Assembly (NCBI GenBank): GCA_964386915.1
Contig: CAYLUQ010000022.1
Location: 1 to 18,320 of the forward strand
Length of the DNA stretch: 18,320 bases
Direction: 5' to 3'
Source of the DNA: JADHMP01 sp964386915
GTDB taxonomy: Bacteria > Bacteroidota > Bacteroidia > Flavobacteriales > Flavobacteriaceae
The notes under the pieces were generated by a model. The model was not told the origin of the DNA. It saw nothing but the letters and a program-made list of their open reading frames with translations, and did not search any database. Made by a program: the position numbers and the translations under genes. Shown here piece after piece: positions 16,288 through 18,320 of the stretch. Position 1 is the stretch's first letter; each line of letters opens with the position of its first letter.

Positions 16288-16445
16288 ACCTACTTGTCAA
16301 GAAACCTCATACTGTTCCATGATGTGTTACGAATAGGGGCCTACCTACAAGTAAAGAATGCTTGTATAATTTAGCCTCCATTTATTGCTTTCGCTCCTAG
16401 CATAAAAGTCCAGTTTTTTCTAATTTAGCCACAGAATTTACCCGT

Positions 16446-16811
16446 TTGAACAATCTGTCTCCCCTGTATTTTGTTTTTCTTTATCTGATCTCGATGTTAA
16501 GACCCATTGGCCCTAGCCTAGAATATATAATGAACTATGATTATATTTCTAAAGTGCTCTGCATCAACAAGGAAAAACCCCAATTAAAATGCGATGGTAA
16601 ATGTTATTTATCTCAAAAGATAAAAAAACAAAATAATAATGTTCCTGAGAACATGCCTGAAATAGATCTATCAAAATACCCAATTGGGTTTGTTGAATTT
16701 CTCAAAATATCTTCGGGCTTAAAAAATTTAAGACCCGAGCATAATTTTGAAAATCTAAGTAGTGTTCCTAACGGATTCAATAATAGTTGTTTTCATCCTC
16801 CTGATGCTTGA
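16446..16811 (+). CDS. Small Cys-containing protein of unknown function
   Basis: A protein of 121 residues from a TTG start, or 105 from the ATG at 16494. The TTG is preferred because it completes an N-terminal membrane segment (about 6-22) ahead of NYDYI. Three cysteines, Cys39, Cys49 and Cys53, lie in a compact pattern ending CDGKCYL, and the C-terminus has FHPPD. This layout (membrane anchor, NYDYI, LCxN, CxGKCYL, terminal HPP) recalls small uncharacterised Bacteroidota proteins often found beside outer-membrane metal or siderophore genes. That is from memory of the family, not a search. It precedes the Met-rich barrel gene by 59 bp, so co-transcription is likely. A metal-related envelope role is inferred only. 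Confidence 0.65.
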   Translation: MNNLSPLYFVFLYLISMLRPIGPSLEYIMNYDYISKVLCINKEKPQLKCDGKCYLSQKIKKQNNNVPENMPEIDLSKYPIGFVEFLKISSGLKNLRPEHNFENLSSVPNGFNNSCFHPPDA

Positions 16812-16870
16812 CACTAACGATCAAGTATGATTTTTTAAGAACAATTATTAATTACCCAGATACAAAAACA

Positions 16871-17872
16871 ATGAAAAAATTAAATTTCGTCATTATAATA
16901 ATGACGTGTGTCCTGAATATTTATGCTATTCAGGCTCAAAATGATATTCAATGGTCATCTAATAGACCAGATGGACATGGTCCTATTTCGATAATGGGAG
17001 ATCATACTCATTCTAAAGGTGAATGGATGATTTCCTATCGGTTTATGAATATGACTTCAGATGGATTAATTCAGAATAGATCAAAAATTGCTGAGCAAAA
17101 AGTGCTTGAAAAATTTATGATGTCTCCAAGAGAAATGGAAATGAAAATGCATATGTTCGGACTCATGTATGCAGTTAATAACAAATTAACATTGATGAGC
17201 ATGTTACCCATTGTCTCCAAAGAAATGACGGGTGTCAATAGAATGGGAATGATTATGAATAATTCCGTCAAAGGAATTGGAGATATGAAAGCATCTGCTC
17301 TCTATAATATCTCATCTAAAAACAGATTAAACATTATTGGTCAATTGGGACTATCGCTTCCAACGGGCAGTATCGATAAACAAAACATGAATGATCTAAT
17401 TTTGCCATATGGTATGCAACTTGGTAATGGAAGTTTTGGAGTCTTTACTGGAATTGTATTGAACAAACAATTTGACTATTTTTCTATAGGATTTCAAAGC
17501 AAGTACGATTTTCAACTCAGTGAAAATGCTCAAAACTATAAACGTGAGTCTGTATTTTCAGCATCTACGTGGTTTGCTTATAAAATTTCTAAATTTTTCT
17601 CAATTTCTTTAAGTGGACATTCAACAAACAAAGGATCTTTAAAAGGGAAAGATAGGCGAATGAATGAAATGATGTCTCCTCCATCAAATACAGCAAATTA
17701 TGGAGGGTCGCTTTTGATCTATGGGCTGGGAACAAATTTTTACATTCCTGAGGTTGTATTAAAAAATGTTCGTGTTCAGGTAGAGGTTCTTAATCCCATT
17801 GCCCAAAACCCAGATGGTATTCAATTGGAAACCAATGCTAAGGGCATTATCGGCATACAATATTCTTGGTAG
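16871..17872 (+). CDS. Met-rich outer-membrane beta-barrel protein, MetA-type transporter family-like
   Basis: Predicted outer-membrane protein of 333 residues. The ATG at 16871 gives a signal peptide (hydrophobic 6-20, ending IQAQ); a TTG at 16808 would only add polar residues. The rest shows alternating polar and hydrophobic strands and ends in Trp (IQYSW), the usual barrel terminus. The opening DGHGPISIMGDHTHSKGEWM resembles proteins annotated as transporters near phenol-degradation MetA and commonly seen beside copper-resistance genes. Residues 42-139 hold 18 methionines, including MEMKMHMFGLM, and His36, His45 and His47 lie near the N-terminus. Such Met/His content suits soft metals such as Cu(I), by inference. 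It follows the Cys-containing small protein and precedes a short AraC-type protein on the same strand. Confidence 0.75.
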   Translation: MKKLNFVIIIMTCVLNIYAIQAQNDIQWSSNRPDGHGPISIMGDHTHSKGEWMISYRFMNMTSDGLIQNRSKIAEQKVLEKFMMSPREMEMKMHMFGLMYAVNNKLTLMSMLPIVSKEMTGVNRMGMIMNNSVKGIGDMKASALYNISSKNRLNIIGQLGLSLPTGSIDKQNMNDLILPYGMQLGNGSFGVFTGIVLNKQFDYFSIGFQSKYDFQLSENAQNYKRESVFSASTWFAYKISKFFSISLSGHSTNKGSLKGKDRRMNEMMSPPSNTANYGGSLLIYGLGTNFYIPEVVLKNVRVQVEVLNPIAQNPDGIQLETNAKGIIGIQYSW

Positions 17873-17914
17873 TTTGCAAAAAAATATTGAGTTCTAGATG
17901 CTATCCATATAAAT

Positions 17915-17936
17915 CAAAAGATTTAATGACCTTTTG
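17915..17936 (+). terminator. Weak hairpin after the barrel gene
   Basis: CAAAAG and CTTTTG form a 6-bp AT-rich inverted repeat around a 10-nt loop, 43 bp after the barrel stop. No strong T-run follows. It might be a weak terminator or a regulator site for the next gene. Confidence 0.2.
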
Positions 17937-17978
17937 GTATCGCGAAAAAAATAAAATCAAAGATGTGATTGACATTAA

Positions 17979-18236
17979 TTGGAATCTCTGACTACAAAGG
18001 ATAAGATTGAAGCATTTATAAGACTACATATTCAAAATGTAAGCATTGAACTTATTTGTGAAACTTTTGATCTTTCTGTAAATGCTTTATATAAAACCTT
18101 AGGCAACGTAAAGCCCGGTGAAATCATACGAAAGGAAAGGTTCAAAATTGTAAAAAGAATGCGACGAGAAAAAGCTTCGGAAGAAGAAATTGCAAAAGCA
18201 ACAGGGTTTTCTGTGAGCTATCTTAAAAAGGTCTAA
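17979..18236 (+). CDS. Very short AraC-type DNA-binding protein
   Basis: A reading frame of 85 residues beginning at TTG immediately after an in-frame stop, so no longer N-terminus is possible. Two helix-turn-helix units fit the AraC pattern. The first is at about 22-41 (SIELICETFDLSVNALYKTL); the second at about 56-85 has the AraC core (ERFKIVKRM, then EEEIAKATGFSVSYLKKV). It stops where AraC proteins usually continue for another 15 or so residues, and no other frame resumes that segment. There is no ligand-binding domain. It lies 106 bp after the Met-rich barrel gene on the same strand and could regulate that group. It could equally be a remnant of a larger regulator. Family assignment is by motif; function is open. 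Confidence 0.55.
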   Translation: MESLTTKDKIEAFIRLHIQNVSIELICETFDLSVNALYKTLGNVKPGEIIRKERFKIVKRMRREKASEEEIAKATGFSVSYLKKV

Positions 18237-18320
18237 TTCATGTTTTTGAACTAGGCTATAACCATCACATTACAAACTTTCCCCAAACAACTCCCCCCTA
18301 AAACCACTGCACAGTAATCC
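18237..18320. other. Unassigned end of window
   Basis: The last 84 bp hold no supported gene or site. The C-run (CCCCAAACAACTCCCCCC region) has no evident meaning here. Confidence 0.3.

Noticed and set aside
16291..16353. TACTTGT and ACAAGTA inverted repeat separated by about 50 bp
   Set aside because: Seven-base arms at this distance are expected by chance in AT-rich DNA, and there is no mobile-element feature around them.
1..18320. CRISPR arrays, tRNA or rRNA genes, insertion sequences, integrases
   Set aside because: No regularly spaced repeats, cloverleaf-like sequence, transposase motif or terminal repeats were seen on reading both strands.

Overview
The window looks like a chromosomal segment of a Bacteroidota bacterium, most likely a flavobacterium. 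Supporting signs are TAnnTTTG promoter boxes, weak use of Shine-Dalgarno sequences, lipobox-type lipoproteins and a Nudix/winged-helix sugar regulator. A sulfatase in the sugar block hints at algal or other marine polysaccharides, but that is inference. No RNA gene, CRISPR array, insertion sequence or integrase was seen.

Layout. At 7-1356 (minus) lies an exported metallophosphoesterase resembling purple acid phosphatases. Divergent from it, 1560-4627 (plus) encodes a two-gene unit: an IlvD/Edd sugar-acid dehydratase, most like L-arabinonate dehydratases, and a GntP-type gluconate-family permease. A Nudix plus winged-helix regulator of the AraR/NrtR type (4676-5362, minus) converges on the permease. 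From its other side runs the L-arabinose block, 5610-12742 (plus): a GH127 beta-L-arabinofuranosidase lipoprotein, araB, araD, araA and an aldose 1-epimerase lipoprotein. A signal-peptide type I sulfatase follows (12867-14324, plus) and meets a SulP anion transporter with a STAS domain (minus) at a hairpin. Beyond 16.4 kb the DNA is visibly more AT-rich and carries a different small group: a Cys-containing small protein of unknown function, a Met-rich outer-membrane beta-barrel protein and a very short AraC-type DNA-binding protein. These three look like a metal-related accessory group.

How it fits together. GH127 (and perhaps the sulfatase) would free L-arabinose outside the cytoplasm and the epimerase lipoprotein would equilibrate its anomers. 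AraA, AraB and AraD convert it to L-ribulose, L-ribulose 5-phosphate and D-xylulose 5-phosphate. The Nudix protein has lost most catalytic Nudix-box residues and is probably the arabinose sensor. A perfect inverted repeat (two 9-bp arms, 3-bp centre) just upstream of a TAnnTTTG box before araB is its best candidate operator; weaker lookalikes precede the GH127 gene and the dehydratase gene. The dehydratase/permease pair may add an aldonic-acid branch. No sugar importer and no SusC/SusD pair is present in the window.

Nothing here is clearly a new system. The most interesting open points are the regulon architecture, the sulfatase link to an arabinose-containing glycan, and the metal-like module with its minimal AraC protein.
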